This document shows positions 52,202-63,089 of a stretch of DNA of 64,000 bases, in pieces. The notes under the pieces were generated by a model. It saw only the letters and a list, made by a program, of their open reading frames with translations. It did no database searches and was not told the origin of the DNA. How positions within the stretch are numbered: the stretch's first letter is position 1; each line of letters opens with the position of its first letter. This stretch comes from Agrobacterium vaccinii. GTDB taxonomy: Bacteria; Pseudomonadota; Alphaproteobacteria; Rhizobiales; Rhizobiaceae. The position numbers were made by a program, and so were the translations under genes. The stretch spans positions 248,001 through 312,000 of the forward strand of contig NZ_CP054150.1 of assembly GCF_021310995.1 (NCBI RefSeq). Reading direction: 5' to 3'.

Positions 52202-55200
52202 TTACTTGTTGCGCGCCAGCAACGCTGTGACCAGCTCGTCGGTAATACGGCCATCCGGCGTCTGGCCCACGGACTTCTGGAAGTCCTTGATAGCCGCCAC
52301 CGTCGCACGGCCCAGCTTGCCATCCGGCTCGCCTGCCTTGAAGCCATTGTTGTTGAGAATGGCCTGAATGTTGCGGATCGCCTTCTGCATATCGACAGAC
52401 GATGTCTTGACCTCTTCGCCGCCGGTCCATTCGGCTGGCGGGTTGACCGAGTTCGCTTCGTCGTTGAGCGGCGTCACCTGCCATGCATCCACCTTGGCCT
52501 TGGCGCTGGCCAGTTGTTCGGGCCGCATGGCCTTGGCAACATCGTCGCGCTTCTGACCGGCATCGGCATCGCCATCACGAGCGGCAATCGCGAACCATTT
52601 GTAGGATTCCTCCAGGCTCTGGGGCACGCCGCTGCCACGAGCATAGAGAATGGCAAGGTTGAACTGGCTGTCACGGACGCCAAGGTTGGATGCCTTGATG
52701 AACCAGTCACCGGCAGTCTTGAAGTCAGGGGCACCGGCAGCATCGGAAGCCAGAAGCACGGCCAGATTATGCATGGCCCCGGCATTACCCTGGTCAGCCG
52801 CCATCTGGTAGTAGCGCTTGGCCTCGGAAAGGTTGCGCTCTACGCCGTTGGCCTTCTCATACATGTTGCCAAGGCGGTATTGGGCCGGTGCAAGACCACG
52901 ATCTGCGGACAGCTTGTACCACTTGGCGGCCTCGGTGCGGTCGGCAGCAACGCCGCGACCATCTGTAAAGCGCGCGCCGATTTCAAACAGGGCCTGCCTG
53001 TCACCCTTGACCGCAGCATCCGCCAGTGATGGCGGCGTGATGCCTGCGGGAACGGCAATGATCTCTTCTAGCTGCAAAGGCTGCTGCTGGGCTTGTGGCT
53101 GTGCCTCGGGTGCCTGTGCGGCAGGGCGCAGATCGGCAATATCGGCCCCGGCGGATGGCGCAGGCGCTTCCACGGCGGGCGTTTCATCGGGCATTGGTGC
53201 CCCGCCAACCTGCCTTGTGTCGATGTCAGGCGCGGCCCGGTCGGCATCGGCCTGCATGCGCTCGCCTGCGGCGCGCGCACTTTCGTCCATCGCTTCGGTT
53301 GATGGTTCGGTCACGGCTGGCGTGACGGAGGCTGGCACGGTGACGGCTGCTGCTGGCGCAACCGGCTTTGCCTGGGTGGGCAGAACCGGCAGCATCGACA
53401 TGTCGTTGTTGGCCTTCGGTTCAATCGTTGCGGCAGGAGGCGTGGTTTCGCCGCCGACGAACGACTTGATCGCAGGCATGGCCATCATCGCCAGAAGAAT
53501 GGCGCCGATGCCCAGAAGCAGCGGGCGGCGGTAACGGGAAAGTGCTGAGCCTTCCTTCTGCTCGACACCCTTGCTGCTGCGCGATGGGCGCGAAGTGATG
53601 CTTCTGTCCGGTACGCTTTCCTGGGCTGCGGCCTGCGCTGCACGGCGGGCGGCGGCAATGAAGTCGGCGCGGTTGTCGCTTTCGCTCGCACCGGCGCGAG
53701 CCGCTGCCGTCTGGCTGGCACGCACGCGTTCCAGAATTTTCTTGATGTCGGGAGCGCCCGAGCCGGGCTCCAGCAGTTCGGTTTCGATATCGGCCTGCAG
53801 CACATCGACAGGGTCGAGCGCAGGTGCCGGGTCGATCTGGGTACGGGCCGAAACCTGCTCCTGCGGTGCATCTTCGGCCTTTGCCGCGCTGGATTTGAAA
53901 CGGCGCGTCAGACCGGCCAGAAGCCCGCGCTTTTCCTGCGCGGCAGGCTTTTGCGCTTCCGGCGGCGTAAGCGTGTCGGTGTCGACGCCAGCCTCATGTT
54001 CGTTCTGCGCAATCAGGCCCTCTTCAGGGAAGGTGGCGGCAGGCATGCGTGCATTGCCGTCATAGTCGGCCCAGTCACGGTCGGCATCTGCCGGTGCCGC
54101 GGCTGTCGGGCGCGCGCTGCCGCGGCTGTCCAGATTGTCCAGGCGACCGGCAATCTGCACCAATGTTTCATGCAGTGCCTCGAAGGTGCGGTGCGTGCGC
54201 TCTTCGGTGTTGCGGCTCAACCCTTCCAGCTTGCGCAGGTCGTTGGCCAGCTCGGTCAAAATGGCGATGTCGCCATTGGTGGCGGTTTGCGCCAGATTGT
54301 TGCGCGTGTGGGCTTCCAGCACGGCTTCCGCCGCCTGTCGTGCCGCTTCGATAATATACTCGTCGCTCGACGCCATATACTCTTCGATCGCGGACATGCG
54401 GTCGTTCAGCTCCGGCGACATGCCGGAAACGACAGGTGTTGCCGGTGCCTGCGTCTCGTCCAGCTTGGCGGCAATGTCGCTCAGCCGGTCTTCCAGCCGC
54501 TTGAAGGCGGTGTCATAGGATGGGTTTTTGGCAGGGGCGGGCTGCGCCTCGATCTGCTCGATGCGGCGAGCGATTTTTTCCAGACGCTCGGCCAGCTTGT
54601 CATTGACCGCACCACTGCCCAGCTCGTCGATCTTGCGCGAGATATCGGTCAGAAAGCGTGTCAGTTCAGGTTGACTGGATGGGCGCTGCGAACGCTCCAG
54701 CAACAGCGAAAGCTGATCCAGCCGTTCGCCCAGCTGCGCCACGTTGCGCTCGGCAGACAGTTCCTCGATGCGGCTGGTCAGCGCATCGAGACGCAGACCA
54801 AGGGCTTCGGAAGGCTTGTCTTTTGCGCTCGCAAGGTCGTTCAGCACGTCCATCTGCGAAGAGAGCGCCTGCAAGCGGTTTTCCAGACGCTCGGCAAGGG
54901 CCGGATCGACGGAGGGTGCCGCGCGGTTTCCGGCAGCGGCAATCGCACGGCTGATTTCGTCGAGACGCTGGTCCAGACCGGAGAAATGCTCGCTATAGGC
55001 CTGATCGTTGGGCTGAACATGCTTGCCGATATGCTCTACGGCACTGGCAATGGTCAGAAGCTTTTCTTCCAGCGCACGCACGGTGGCATTGCTGCCGCTC
55101 ATCGAACCCAGCTGGCTCTTGATGTCATCCAGCCGGTAGGCCAGCGCCACGATTTCATCCTGAAGCGGAACGGTGTCGAAACCGCTCAACCGGTCGTCCA

Positions 55201-55960
55201 CGCTGTTGAAGCGGCTTTCCATGCGGTGCAGGCTGTCTTCGCGGGCAACCTGGTCCATCAGGCTGCGAAGCTCTTCGAATTCGCTGCGCAGAGCCTCGAC
55301 ATCAGGCGACGTCGTCTCGCCCATGCGGTCGATGCTGGCGGCCAGCCGGGCGACATCCTCGCGGATGTCCTCGGCGAAATCCTGGGTTTCGGCAAAAGTG
55401 CGGATGTTGCGCAGTTCGGAACGCACACCCTGCATTTCGCGGGCAACGCCTTCGGAAATCTCGTGCTTCAGTTCCTGACGCAGGCTGACCAGCGCTTCAG
55501 CCACTTCGCGCAGCGCCGCATCACTCTGATTGGGTGCTGCTGGGGCTGGGGCAGGCGGCGCACTGCGCTCGTAACGGGCTGTGGGACGCTGGCGGGCTGG
55601 GGGAATGGCGGTCGAGGCACGGTATTCGCGCTCGCTATAGCGGTGGTCCAGTTCCCGTTCAGCGGAAAGGTCGGTGCCACGCGGAGCTTCCGTCTGCTGG
55701 CGTTCCCAGCGGGCGTCCAGTGCCTGCTGGCGCTGGCGGATTTCATTGACGGGGTCGAAGCGTGGCTTGGATGCGGGCCGTGCAGCATTGGCAGTGCGCT
55801 CGGTCTCAGTCCGGGCAGGGGCGCTTTCATAGGGAGAACGCGTGGGTTTCGCGCCCAGCAAATCCTCTATCCGGGCTTCCAGGCCTTCGATAGTGCGATT
55901 GAGCGCATCCAGAGACGATCTGTCGCTATGCTGCTGGGAATTCGATCGCAATCCGTTCAT
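52202..55960 (-). CDS. podJ: Polar organelle development protein PodJ
   Basis: A 1252 residue protein close in architecture to PodJ of Agrobacterium. Residues 1-620 are mainly coiled coil (repeated MDVLNDLASAKDK-like heptads, many LEERLENRLQALSS type blocks). A basic juxtamembrane stretch and a single membrane helix (about 830-850, LLLGIGAILLAMMAMPAIKS) follow, then a proline/alanine-rich periplasmic linker, four Sel1 repeats (about 1015-1160; EAAKWYKLSADRGLAPAQYR is one) and a peptidoglycan-binding domain (about 1190-1250). It organises the pole; in Agrobacterium it is needed for the switch of the growing pole. The upstream region carries a CtrA-type site. Confidence 0.92.
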   Translation of the reverse strand: MNGLRSNSQQHSDRSSLDALNRTIEGLEARIEDLLGAKPTRSPYESAPARTETERTANAARPASKPRFDPVNEIRQRQQALDARWERQQTEAPRGTDLSAERELDHRYSEREYRASTAIPPARQRPTARYERSAPPAPAPAAPNQSDAALREVAEALVSLRQELKHEISEGVAREMQGVRSELRNIRTFAETQDFAEDIREDVARLAASIDRMGETTSPDVEALRSEFEELRSLMDQVAREDSLHRMESRFNSVDDRLSGFDTVPLQDEIVALAYRLDDIKSQLGSMSGSNATVRALEEKLLTIASAVEHIGKHVQPNDQAYSEHFSGLDQRLDEISRAIAAAGNRAAPSVDPALAERLENRLQALSSQMDVLNDLASAKDKPSEALGLRLDALTSRIEELSAERNVAQLGERLDQLSLLLERSQRPSSQPELTRFLTDISRKIDELGSGAVNDKLAERLEKIARRIEQIEAQPAPAKNPSYDTAFKRLEDRLSDIAAKLDETQAPATPVVSGMSPELNDRMSAIEEYMASSDEYIIEAARQAAEAVLEAHTRNNLAQTATNGDIAILTELANDLRKLEGLSRNTEERTHRTFEALHETLVQIAGRLDNLDSRGSARPTAAAPADADRDWADYDGNARMPAATFPEEGLIAQNEHEAGVDTDTLTPPEAQKPAAQEKRGLLAGLTRRFKSSAAKAEDAPQEQVSARTQIDPAPALDPVDVLQADIETELLEPGSGAPDIKKILERVRASQTAAARAGASESDNRADFIAAARRAAQAAAQESVPDRSITSRPSRSSKGVEQKEGSALSRYRRPLLLGIGAILLAMMAMPAIKSFVGGETTPPAATIEPKANNDMSMLPVLPTQAKPVAPAAAVTVPASVTPAVTEPSTEAMDESARAAGERMQADADRAAPDIDTRQVGGAPMPDETPAVEAPAPSAGADIADLRPAAQAPEAQPQAQQQPLQLEEIIAVPAGITPPSLADAAVKGDRQALFEIGARFTDGRGVAADRTEAAKWYKLSADRGLAPAQYRLGNMYEKANGVERNLSEAKRYYQMAADQGNAGAMHNLAVLLASDAAGAPDFKTAGDWFIKASNLGVRDSQFNLAILYARGSGVPQSLEESYKWFAIAARDGDADAGQKRDDVAKAMRPEQLASAKAKVDAWQVTPLNDEANSVNPPAEWTGGEEVKTSSVDMQKAIRNIQAILNNNGFKAGEPDGKLGRATVAAIKDFQKSVGQTPDGRITDELVTALLARNK

Positions 55961-56545
55961 CGTCCTGCCCGCTTCGTCTTTGCCCGATGGTGTTCCCCCT
56001 TCTGGTCGACACCGTCGAGGCGAACATAGGTCTTTTCGATTTCATTAAAGGACCCCCACGATTCCCGAAGCAGTCCCCTGAAGAGGAACAATTGACGAAG
56101 TGTGGTTAATTAATTATTAATTAGAGGTTCCTTGTTTAACGATTTCTTCAGTATTTAGCTTGTGCGAAACTTGCCGAAATGGCGAAATTTCACCATTAAA
56201 TTGATTTAGAGGTATCTAATTATAATTATTCGATTGACGTAATCGCTGTGCGCAAAGCTGACAATGCACTGGTTTCATTGAATTGCGAGTTCGCTTGAGG
56301 ATCGAAGCACCGCTTCGTACGCATTTAAGCCCTGCGCGCATCGCTTGCGTTAAGATTACGCCGTGCGGTTGTGTAAAAGCTGCGCACCGCTTTCACGAAG
56401 CCGCAATGTTTATCGTCCAACATCCCAGCCTTCCCTGACGAAATTTTGTTCTGAAAGCCATTTGACGTTTACGCGCACGTCAAATATTGTTGGTCTATCT
56501 TGAGGCCGGATGATCTCCGGCGAGCGATGCGGAGGATCATCGGTA
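55961..56545. promoter_or_regulatory. Divergent promoter region of podJ and the beta-oxidation operon
   Basis: No gene lies in these 585 bases. A CtrA-type site TTAA-N7-TTAA is at 56106-56120, on the podJ side. On the other side a 24 bp palindrome (56461-56484; arms TTTGACGT and ACGTCAAA around TTACGCGC) overlaps a promoter TTGACG (56462-56467), 17 bases, TATTGT (56485-56490) for the acyl-CoA dehydrogenase operon. The stretch 56130-56260 is AT-rich. Confidence 0.65.
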
Positions 56546-58342
56546 ATGCCTGTTTACAAGGCCCCTGTTAAGGATACGCTTTTCATTCTGAACGACGTGC
56601 TCGGTATCGAGCGCTACAACAACCTTCCCGGTTTTGAAGACGCCACGCCCGATATGATCGAGGCGATTACTGGCGAAGCCGCAAAGCTGGCGGAAGAACA
56701 GCTTTTCCCGCTCAACCTGTCTGGCGACCAGCAGGGTTGCAAGCGCGCCGAAGATGGCTCGGTCTCTGTGCCGGACGGTTTCAAGCAGGCCTACGATGCC
56801 TATTGCGAAGGCGGCTGGACCGGCCTTGCCGTGCCGCCGGAATATGGCGGGCAAGGGCTGCCCTATACGCTGCATGCGGCCATCGGTGAATATATGTCGT
56901 CCGCCAACCTGTCGCTGATGATGTATCCCGGCCTGACGCAGGGCGCGATTGCGGCCGTTCTGGCGCATGGCTCCGACGAGCAGAAGCAGACCTATCTGCC
57001 GAAGATGGTCGAGGGCACATGGTCCGGCACCATGAACCTGACCGAGCCCCATTGTGGCACCGATCTCGGTCTTCTGCGCACCAAGGCCGTGCCGCAGGGC
57101 GATGGTTCCTACAAGATTTCTGGCCAGAAGATTTTCATCTCGGCTGGCGAACATTCCATGACCAGCAACATCATCCATCTGGTTCTCGCCCGCATCGAAG
57201 GCGCGCCCGAGGGGACCAAGGGTATCTCGCTGTTCATCGTGCCGAAGTTCCTCGTCAATGACGATGGATCGGTCGGCGCGCGCAACGGCGTGGTCTGCGG
57301 TGCGCTTGAGCACAAGATGGGCATTCACGGCAACGCCACCTGCGTCATGAATTACGATGATGCGACCGGCTACCTCATCGGCGCGGAGAACAAGGGCCTG
57401 TCGGCCATGTTCGTGATGATGAACGAAGCCCGCCTTGGCGTTGGTCTTCAGGGCCTGTCGGTTGGCGAAATCGCCTATCAGAACGCGGTGGAATATGCCC
57501 GTGAGCGCATTCAGGGCCGCTCTCTCTCAGGCGCTAAGGCTCCAGACAAGAAGGCCGATCCGATCATCGTCCATCCTGATATCCGCCGCACGCTGATGAC
57601 CATCAAGGCCTATAACGAAGCCAGCCGCGCCTTCCTTCTCTGGACCGCGCTGCAATCGGACATCGCTCATCGCGCAGCAGATGAGAAGGAACGTCAGGCA
57701 GCAGACGATATTCTCGGCCTCGTCACCCCCATCCTCAAGGGTGTGTTGACCGACAAGGGCTTCGACCACGCCGTTATGGCGCAGCAGGTGTTCGGCGGTC
57801 ACGGCTATATCGAAGAACACGGCATGAGCCAGTATGTGCGCGATGCGCGCATCACCATGATCTATGAGGGTGCCAACGGCATTCAGGCGCTCGACCTCGT
57901 CGGCCGCAAGCTGGGCCTCAATGGCGGACGTGCCGTGATGGCGCTGTTCAAGGAAATCGGTGATTTCTGCGAGGAAAACCGTGGCGATGAAGCCCTGACA
58001 CTCTACACCAAGGGCCTCAAGAAGGGCCTGAACGACCTGCAGGCGGCCACCATGTGGTTCATGCAGCATGCCATGGCAAAGCCAGACAATGCCGGTGCCG
58101 GTTCCACAGACTACATGCACCTCTTCGGCCTTGTGGTGCTGGGTTACATGCAGGCCCGCATGGCAAAGGCCGCGCAGGCTGCCTTGTCGTCGGGCTCTGC
58201 CTCTGACGAGCAGTACCTCAAGACCAAGCTCGTCACCGCTAAGTTCTTCATGGAACGCATTCTGCCGGAAACGGCGGTTCGCAAGATCCGCATCGAGGCT
58301 GGTGCCGATACGATGATGGAACTGGCTGCTGAGGCGTTTTGA
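56546..58342 (+). CDS. Acyl-CoA dehydrogenase with C-terminal extension
   Basis: A 598 residue flavoprotein of the long acyl-CoA dehydrogenase group. After an N-terminal helix bundle come the FAD and substrate blocks [32 protein letters not shown] and the catalytic glutamate region [19 protein letters not shown] near residue 450; the last 120 residues are the family's C-terminal domain. It introduces the alpha,beta double bond in acyl-CoA. I chose ATG 56546 because GGAGG lies just upstream. It is first of an operon with thiolase, a small membrane protein and FadB, and its promoter overlaps a palindromic operator. Confidence 0.92.
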   Translation: MPVYKAPVKDTLFILNDVLGIERYNNLPGFEDATPDMIEAITGEAAKLAEEQLFPLNLSGDQQGCKRAEDGSVSVPDGFKQAYDAYCEGGWTGLAVPPEYGGQGLPYTLHAAIGEYMSSANLSLMMYPGLTQGAIAAVLAHGSDEQKQTYLPKMVEGTWSGTMNLTEPHCGTDLGLLRTKAVPQGDGSYKISGQKIFISAGEHSMTSNIIHLVLARIEGAPEGTKGISLFIVPKFLVNDDGSVGARNGVVCGALEHKMGIHGNATCVMNYDDATGYLIGAENKGLSAMFVMMNEARLGVGLQGLSVGEIAYQNAVEYARERIQGRSLSGAKAPDKKADPIIVHPDIRRTLMTIKAYNEASRAFLLWTALQSDIAHRAADEKERQAADDILGLVTPILKGVLTDKGFDHAVMAQQVFGGHGYIEEHGMSQYVRDARITMIYEGANGIQALDLVGRKLGLNGGRAVMALFKEIGDFCEENRGDEALTLYTKGLKKGLNDLQAATMWFMQHAMAKPDNAGAGSTDYMHLFGLVVLGYMQARMAKAAQAALSSGSASDEQYLKTKLVTAKFFMERILPETAVRKIRIEAGADTMMELAAEAF

Positions 58343-58351
58343 GCAGAGACA

Positions 58352-58372
58352 CCCTCCCCCTTGTGGGGAGGG
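58352..58372. repeat. Short palindromic repeat between acyl-CoA dehydrogenase and thiolase genes
   Basis: CCCTCCCC and GGGGAGGG pair around CTTGT 10 bases after the dehydrogenase stop. It is related in sequence to the arms at 42368-42433, the same repeat family. It may modulate message stability inside the operon. Confidence 0.7.
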
Positions 58373-58443
58373 TTGGGGAGGGGTTCTTCCCAAGGTCTGT
58401 GCCGGTGAATTAGGGCGCCCATGCGCCGACAGGGAGATGAGAA

Positions 58444-59652
58444 ATGACTGACGTATACATTTATGACCACGTCCGCACTCCGCGCGGGCGCGGCAAGAAG
58501 GATGGTTCGTTGCACGAAGTGCCGTCCGTTCGTCTGGCCGCCAAGACGCTGGAAGCCATCCGCGACCGCAACGGGCTCGATACATCCACCGTCGATGACA
58601 TCATCATGGGCTGCGTCGATCCGGTCATGGATGCCGGTGCTGTCATTGCCAAGGGTGCCGCCTTCGAGGCCGGTTATTCCACCAAGGCACCGGGCATGCA
58701 AATCTCGCGCTTCTGCGCCTCGGGTCTCGATGCCATCAATTTCGCAGCCGGAAAGGTTGCGGCAGGTGCCGATGAGATTGTCATCGCGGGCGGCGTGGAA
58801 AGCATGTCGCGCGTCGGCATGGGCATGTCCGGCGGTGCCTGGTACATGGACCCCTCGGTCAGCTTCCCGGCTTACTTCATGCCGCAGGGCGTATCCGCCG
58901 ATCTTATCGCCACCAAATACGGTTTCAGCCGCGATGACGTGGATGCATTTGCCGTGGAAAGCCAGAAGCGCGCCGCCCACGCCTGGGAAAACGGCTACTT
59001 CAAGAACTCCGTCATTCCGGTGAAAGACCAGAACGGTATCACCATTCTCGACCGCGACGAGCATATGCGTCCCGGCACGGACATGCAGGCGCTGGCCTCG
59101 CTCAACGCATCCTTCCAGATGCCGGGCGAAATGGGCGGCTTCGAGGCCGTCGGTATCATGGCGCACCCGGAAGTCGAGCGCATCAATTATGTCCACCATG
59201 CGGGCAATTCATCCGGCATCGTCGATGGCGCCGCTGCCGTGCTGGTCGGCTCCAAGGCTGGCGGCGAGAGCATGGGCCTGAAACCCCGCGCCCGCATCCG
59301 CTCCTTTGCCAATATCGGCTCCGACCCGGCGCTTATGCTGACAGGCCCGGTGGACGTGACCGAAAAGCTGTTGGCGAAAACCGGCATGTCGATTTCCGAT
59401 ATCGACCTCTTTGAACTCAACGAAGCCTTCGCCGCCGTCGTACTGCGTTACCTTCAGGCCTTCGACATCAGCCACGACAAGATGAACGTCAACGGCGGCG
59501 CGATTGCCATGGGCCACCCGCTGGGCGCCACCGGCGCAATGATCCTCGGCACGGTTCTGGACGAGTTGGAACGCCGCGATCTCAACACCGCGCTGGTCAC
59601 GCTCTGCATTGGCGCGGGCATGGGTACGGCGACTGTCATCGAGCGGGTTTGA
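58444..59652 (+). CDS. Acetyl-CoA C-acyltransferase (thiolase, FadA-like)
   Basis: A 402 residue thiolase of normal length. The nucleophilic cysteine is in [13 protein letters not shown] near residue 90, the catalytic histidine in [15 protein letters not shown] near 355, and the second cysteine in LCIGAGMG near 385. It cleaves 3-ketoacyl-CoA to acetyl-CoA and a shortened acyl-CoA. The adjacent dehydrogenase and FadB argue for the degradative role rather than a biosynthetic one. GGGAGATG precedes the ATG by a few bases. Two genes downstream in the same direction complete the unit. Confidence 0.94.
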   Translation: MTDVYIYDHVRTPRGRGKKDGSLHEVPSVRLAAKTLEAIRDRNGLDTSTVDDIIMGCVDPVMDAGAVIAKGAAFEAGYSTKAPGMQISRFCASGLDAINFAAGKVAAGADEIVIAGGVESMSRVGMGMSGGAWYMDPSVSFPAYFMPQGVSADLIATKYGFSRDDVDAFAVESQKRAAHAWENGYFKNSVIPVKDQNGITILDRDEHMRPGTDMQALASLNASFQMPGEMGGFEAVGIMAHPEVERINYVHHAGNSSGIVDGAAAVLVGSKAGGESMGLKPRARIRSFANIGSDPALMLTGPVDVTEKLLAKTGMSISDIDLFELNEAFAAVVLRYLQAFDISHDKMNVNGGAIAMGHPLGATGAMILGTVLDELERRDLNTALVTLCIGAGMGTATVIERV

Positions 59653-59666
59653 TTGGGACGACGAGC

Positions 59667-59867
59667 ATGGCGGGCTATCAAAACGAGACAAAGCGCCACT
59701 TCCAGACGAGGCAACTCGACAAGGACATGGCCGAGGCTGCTGAAGCAGCCGGTCGCGTTGCGCCTGCCCAAAGCCACGCACGGATGAAAGCAGAGGGGCG
59801 AGGACTGATTATCGTTCTTGCTCTGCTTGTCGTTCTGCTTTGCTACCTGCTCGGCGTCTTCGGTTAG
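59667..59867 (+). CDS. Small tail-anchored membrane protein (66 aa) in the beta-oxidation operon
   Basis: A 66 residue protein starting [20 protein letters not shown], continuing with a charged helical part and ending in a single hydrophobic helix ([21 protein letters not shown]) at the very C-terminus, so it is probably tail-anchored with the N-terminus in the cytoplasm. It starts 14 bases after the thiolase stop and ends 31 bases before fadB. The ribosome binding site is weak. Function unknown; placement suggests it might tether the multienzyme set to the membrane, which is inference. Confidence 0.65.
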   Translation: MAGYQNETKRHFQTRQLDKDMAEAAEAAGRVAPAQSHARMKAEGRGLIIVLALLVVLLCYLLGVFG

Positions 59868-59898
59868 CACAAGAAATTCAGGGAAGAGGAATCCCACT

Positions 59899-62115
59899 AT
59901 GAGCACTTACACCAATTTCACCGTCGAAACAGACGCAGACGGCATCGCCCTCGTCACCTGGGATATGCCGGAAAAATCCATGAACGTCTTCACAGCCCAA
60001 GTGCTGGAAGAACTGGATGCCATCGTGGATGCGACGGTGGCGGATGCCGCCGTCAAGGGCGTGGTGTTCACATCGGGCAAGAGCACATTTTCCGGCGGCG
60101 CTGATCTGTCGATGATCAAGTCCATGTTCTCCTTCTATCATGAGGAGAAGGAAAAGAACCCGGATGAGGCCGCCAAAAAGCTGTTCGACCTCGTCGGCAA
60201 GATGAACTGGTTGTACCGCAAGCTGGAAACCAACGGCAAACCCTGGGTGTCTGCCATCAACGGCACCTGCATGGGCGGCGCGCTGGAACTGTCGCTGGCC
60301 TGCCATGGCCGCGTTGCCTCCAATGCTAAAAGCGTCAAGCTGGCGCTGCCGGAAATTAAGGTCGGCATTTTCCCCGGTGCCGGTGGCACACAGCGCGTCT
60401 CGCGCCTCACCGACGCGCAGTCCGCGCTTCAGATGATGACGACCGGCCAGTCGCTGACGGCAAGCCGCGCGAAGTCCATGAACCTCGTGCATCAGGTGGT
60501 GGAGCCCGATCAGCTGATCCCCGCCGCCAAGCAGATGATCAAGGACGGCCTGAAACCCGTCGCCCCATGGGACGAAAAAGGCTTCAAGGCCCCCGGTGGT
60601 GGCATCTGGACGCCCGCTGCCGCTCAGCTCTGGCCAGCAGCCCCAGCCATTCTGCGCCGCGAAAGTGCTGGCAATTACCCCGCAGCACTCGCCATTCTCA
60701 AATGCGTTTACGAAGGCCTGCAATTGCCCTTCGATACCGCTTTGAAGGTGGAGCAGCGCTATTTCACGGAAATCCTTCGTTCGAAGGAAGCCTTCGCAAT
60801 GATCCGCTCGCTGTTCATTTCCATGCAGGAACTGGGCAAGGGTGCGCGCCGCCCAGCCGGTCAGCCGAAGAGCGATCTGAAGCATGTCGGCGTCGTCGGT
60901 GCAGGCTTCATGGGTGCGTCCATTGCGTACGTTACAGCCGTTGCTGGTCTCGACGTCACCCTGATCGACCGTGACGACGAAGCCGCCGCCAAGGGCAAAA
61001 CCACCTGCGAAGGTCTGGTGAAGGACAGCGTCGGTAAGGGCCGCATGACGCAGGAAGAGGGTGCCGCCATCCTCGCCCGCATCACGCCAAGCTCGGATTA
61101 TGCCTCGCTCAAGACCGCAAACCTTGTCATCGAAGCCGTGTTCGAAGACCGCGACGTGAAGAAAGCCGTGATCGAAGCCGTGGAAGCTGTCCTTCCCGAA
61201 GGCGCGATCTTCGCTTCCAACACCTCCACTTTGCCCATCACCGGTCTGGCGCAGAATTCCAAGCGCCCGACCGATTTCATCGGCATCCACTTCTTCTCGC
61301 CCGTCGAAAAGATGATGCTGACGGAAGTCATTCTCGGCAAGGAAACCGGCGACAAGGCGCTGGCCGTGGCGCTGGATTACGTCGCGAAAATCAAGAAGAC
61401 GCCGATTGTCGTTAACGACACCCGTGGCTTCTTCGTCAATCGCTGCGTGCTGCGTTACATGGCCGAAAGCTATGACATGCTGATCGAAGGCGTGCCCGCC
61501 GCCATGATCGAGAATGCCGCGAAATTCGCCGGCATGCCTGTGGGACCACTGGCGCTGAACGACGAAGTCGCCATCGACCTCTCCTACAAAATCCTCAAGG
61601 CCACTGTCGCCGATCTGGGCGAAAAGGCCGTGGACCCGCGCCATATGGAGCTGGTCAAGACGATGGTGGAAGGCGAGGGCCGCTTTGGCCGCAAGAACGC
61701 CAAGGGCTTTTACGATTACCCGGCCAAGCCTGCCAAGAAATCTCTCTGGCCAGGTCTGAAAGACCTCCATGCGCAGAAGAAGCCTGAGGATGTGGACATG
61801 GAGGTGCTGAAACAGCGCTTCCTCGTCACCATCGCTCTGGAAGCCGCCCGCACAGTCGAAGAGGGCATAGTGACCGATCCACGCGAAGCCGACGTCGGCT
61901 CCATCCTCGGCTTCGGCTTTGCGCCCTACACCGGCGGTGCGCTGTCCTACATTGATGGCATGGGCGTGAAGACTTTCGTGGAACTGGCCGAAAAGCTCAG
62001 CCAAACCTACGGTCCGCACTTCAAACCCACCCCGTTGCTGCAAGACATGGCCTCCAAGGGCGACACCTTCTACGGCAGGTTCGATCCCTATGGGGCCGCC
62101 GCAAAAGCTGCCTGA
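59899..62115 (+). CDS. fadB: Fatty acid oxidation multifunctional protein (enoyl-CoA hydratase / 3-hydroxyacyl-CoA dehydrogenase)
   Basis: A 738 residue fusion. The N-terminal crotonase domain has the oxyanion and glutamate regions [29 protein letters not shown] and [14 protein letters not shown]; from about 330 comes the dehydrogenase part with the NAD fold [11 protein letters not shown], the catalytic histidine in [11 protein letters not shown] and the C-terminal helices. It hydrates enoyl-CoA and oxidises the 3-hydroxyacyl-CoA, the two steps between the dehydrogenase and thiolase of this operon. The ATG at 59899 follows GAGGA; earlier in-frame starts overlap the preceding gene. An intrinsic terminator follows. 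Confidence 0.94.
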   Translation: MSTYTNFTVETDADGIALVTWDMPEKSMNVFTAQVLEELDAIVDATVADAAVKGVVFTSGKSTFSGGADLSMIKSMFSFYHEEKEKNPDEAAKKLFDLVGKMNWLYRKLETNGKPWVSAINGTCMGGALELSLACHGRVASNAKSVKLALPEIKVGIFPGAGGTQRVSRLTDAQSALQMMTTGQSLTASRAKSMNLVHQVVEPDQLIPAAKQMIKDGLKPVAPWDEKGFKAPGGGIWTPAAAQLWPAAPAILRRESAGNYPAALAILKCVYEGLQLPFDTALKVEQRYFTEILRSKEAFAMIRSLFISMQELGKGARRPAGQPKSDLKHVGVVGAGFMGASIAYVTAVAGLDVTLIDRDDEAAAKGKTTCEGLVKDSVGKGRMTQEEGAAILARITPSSDYASLKTANLVIEAVFEDRDVKKAVIEAVEAVLPEGAIFASNTSTLPITGLAQNSKRPTDFIGIHFFSPVEKMMLTEVILGKETGDKALAVALDYVAKIKKTPIVVNDTRGFFVNRCVLRYMAESYDMLIEGVPAAMIENAAKFAGMPVGPLALNDEVAIDLSYKILKATVADLGEKAVDPRHMELVKTMVEGEGRFGRKNAKGFYDYPAKPAKKSLWPGLKDLHAQKKPEDVDMEVLKQRFLVTIALEAARTVEEGIVTDPREADVGSILGFGFAPYTGGALSYIDGMGVKTFVELAEKLSQTYGPHFKPTPLLQDMASKGDTFYGRFDPYGAAAKAA

Positions 62116-62138
62116 GATCAAAATCACGCAACCATCAG

Positions 62139-62164
62139 CAGGCCCTTGGGGGCCTGTTTCTTTA
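62139..62164 (+). terminator. Intrinsic terminator of the beta-oxidation operon
   Basis: A 7 bp stem CAGGCCC / GGGCCTG (62139-62145 with 62150-62156) around TTGG, followed by TTTCTTTA. It lies 24 bases after the fadB stop and ends the four-gene unit. Confidence 0.8.
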
Positions 62165-62401
62165 TCGAGCCATCTCGATATCAATCTGTAATTGCGGAGC
62201 CAGTGTATAATGCAAAATTTATAGAGGGCTGTTACAGAGAATGACCGTCCTGGGCCACGTTAACTCTGGTCGTAACATTCTCCATTACTTGATATTATTC
62301 TGATGACATAATAACGGCTTTTCCTTTATATCCATTTTGGCAACGGCTGGGGCACCATTGCTCACCTGATATTGCGCGCCTCGATTCCAGAGGATTTTTC
62401 C

Positions 62402-62893
62402 ATGAAAAGAACCATCTTGGCCGCCGCCTTTGTGCTGGCGCCGTTTTTTGCGCAGGCCGAAACACTCAAGTTTCCCAGCGACGCGCCAATCGCATCGGTC
62501 AAAATTCCCAATGACTGGGAGCCGAAGGAAACCGAATCCGGCGTTGACGCCACATCGCCCGATGCCGCGATCTACTTCTCCATCGATGTCGCCAGCGACA
62601 AGACCATGGACAAGGTCATCGATGACGCCATCAAGTTCTTGACCGACAATGGCGTGGAGATCGATGCCAGCACCAAGTCGGATTCCGGCGATGTCGAGAT
62701 TAACGGCATGCAGTTCGGCAGCATCGAATTCGATGGCAAGGATGAGGATGGCCCGGTCGAAGTCTCCCTTGGCTTCGCCTCGCCACGCGAGGGCAAGATG
62801 CTGGTCGTGACCTATTGGGGCACCAAGGCCACGCAGGACGCCCACCACTCGGAACTGGTCGGCATTCTCCAGTCGCTGAAGCCTGTCAAGTAA
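62402..62893 (+). CDS. Small periplasmic protein (163 aa), unknown function
   Basis: A 163 residue exported protein. The signal peptide is MKRTILAAAFVLAPFFAQA, cleaved before ETLKFPS. The mature part is acidic and beta-rich (ASVKIPNDWEPKETESGVDA, AAIYFSIDVASDKTMDKVID) and ends VGILQSLKPVK. I recognise no named family; the pattern is like small proteins that carry an error-tolerance type fold. It lies 286 bases after fadB, beyond a terminator, so it is an independent gene. The ATG at 62402 gives the better signal peptide than the one ten codons earlier. Confidence 0.75.
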   Translation: MKRTILAAAFVLAPFFAQAETLKFPSDAPIASVKIPNDWEPKETESGVDATSPDAAIYFSIDVASDKTMDKVIDDAIKFLTDNGVEIDASTKSDSGDVEINGMQFGSIEFDGKDEDGPVEVSLGFASPREGKMLVVTYWGTKATQDAHHSELVGILQSLKPVK

Positions 62894-63089
62894 ACGGCCC
62901 TGCACCGCATGACGATACGACCAGACGCCGCAGTCAACATGCGGCGTCAGTCGGTCTGGCTGTCCGGTTTTTGACGGACATAGCAGGTCCTCATAAAACA
63001 CTGCATCCTTTTGCGCCTCTCTGCGTTTGCAAAACATCCATGATCCGGTCGCAAGATTGCGACCTACACGCACGTGAGAGGAAAATTGC

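Noticed and set aside
53951..56029. A 692 residue open frame on the plus strand opposite podJ
   Set aside because: Same cause: shadow of the podJ frame. The peptide is rich in cysteine, histidine and arginine in a disorderly way.
59878..62184. A 768 residue open frame on the minus strand opposite fadB
   Set aside because: It mirrors a certain gene codon for codon; GC-rich third positions on the plus strand remove stops from the minus frame. The peptide has no domain pattern.
63056..63080. ACGCACGTGAG ahead of the last gene as a third copy of the shared operator
   Set aside because: Only about eight bases agree and there is no palindrome.
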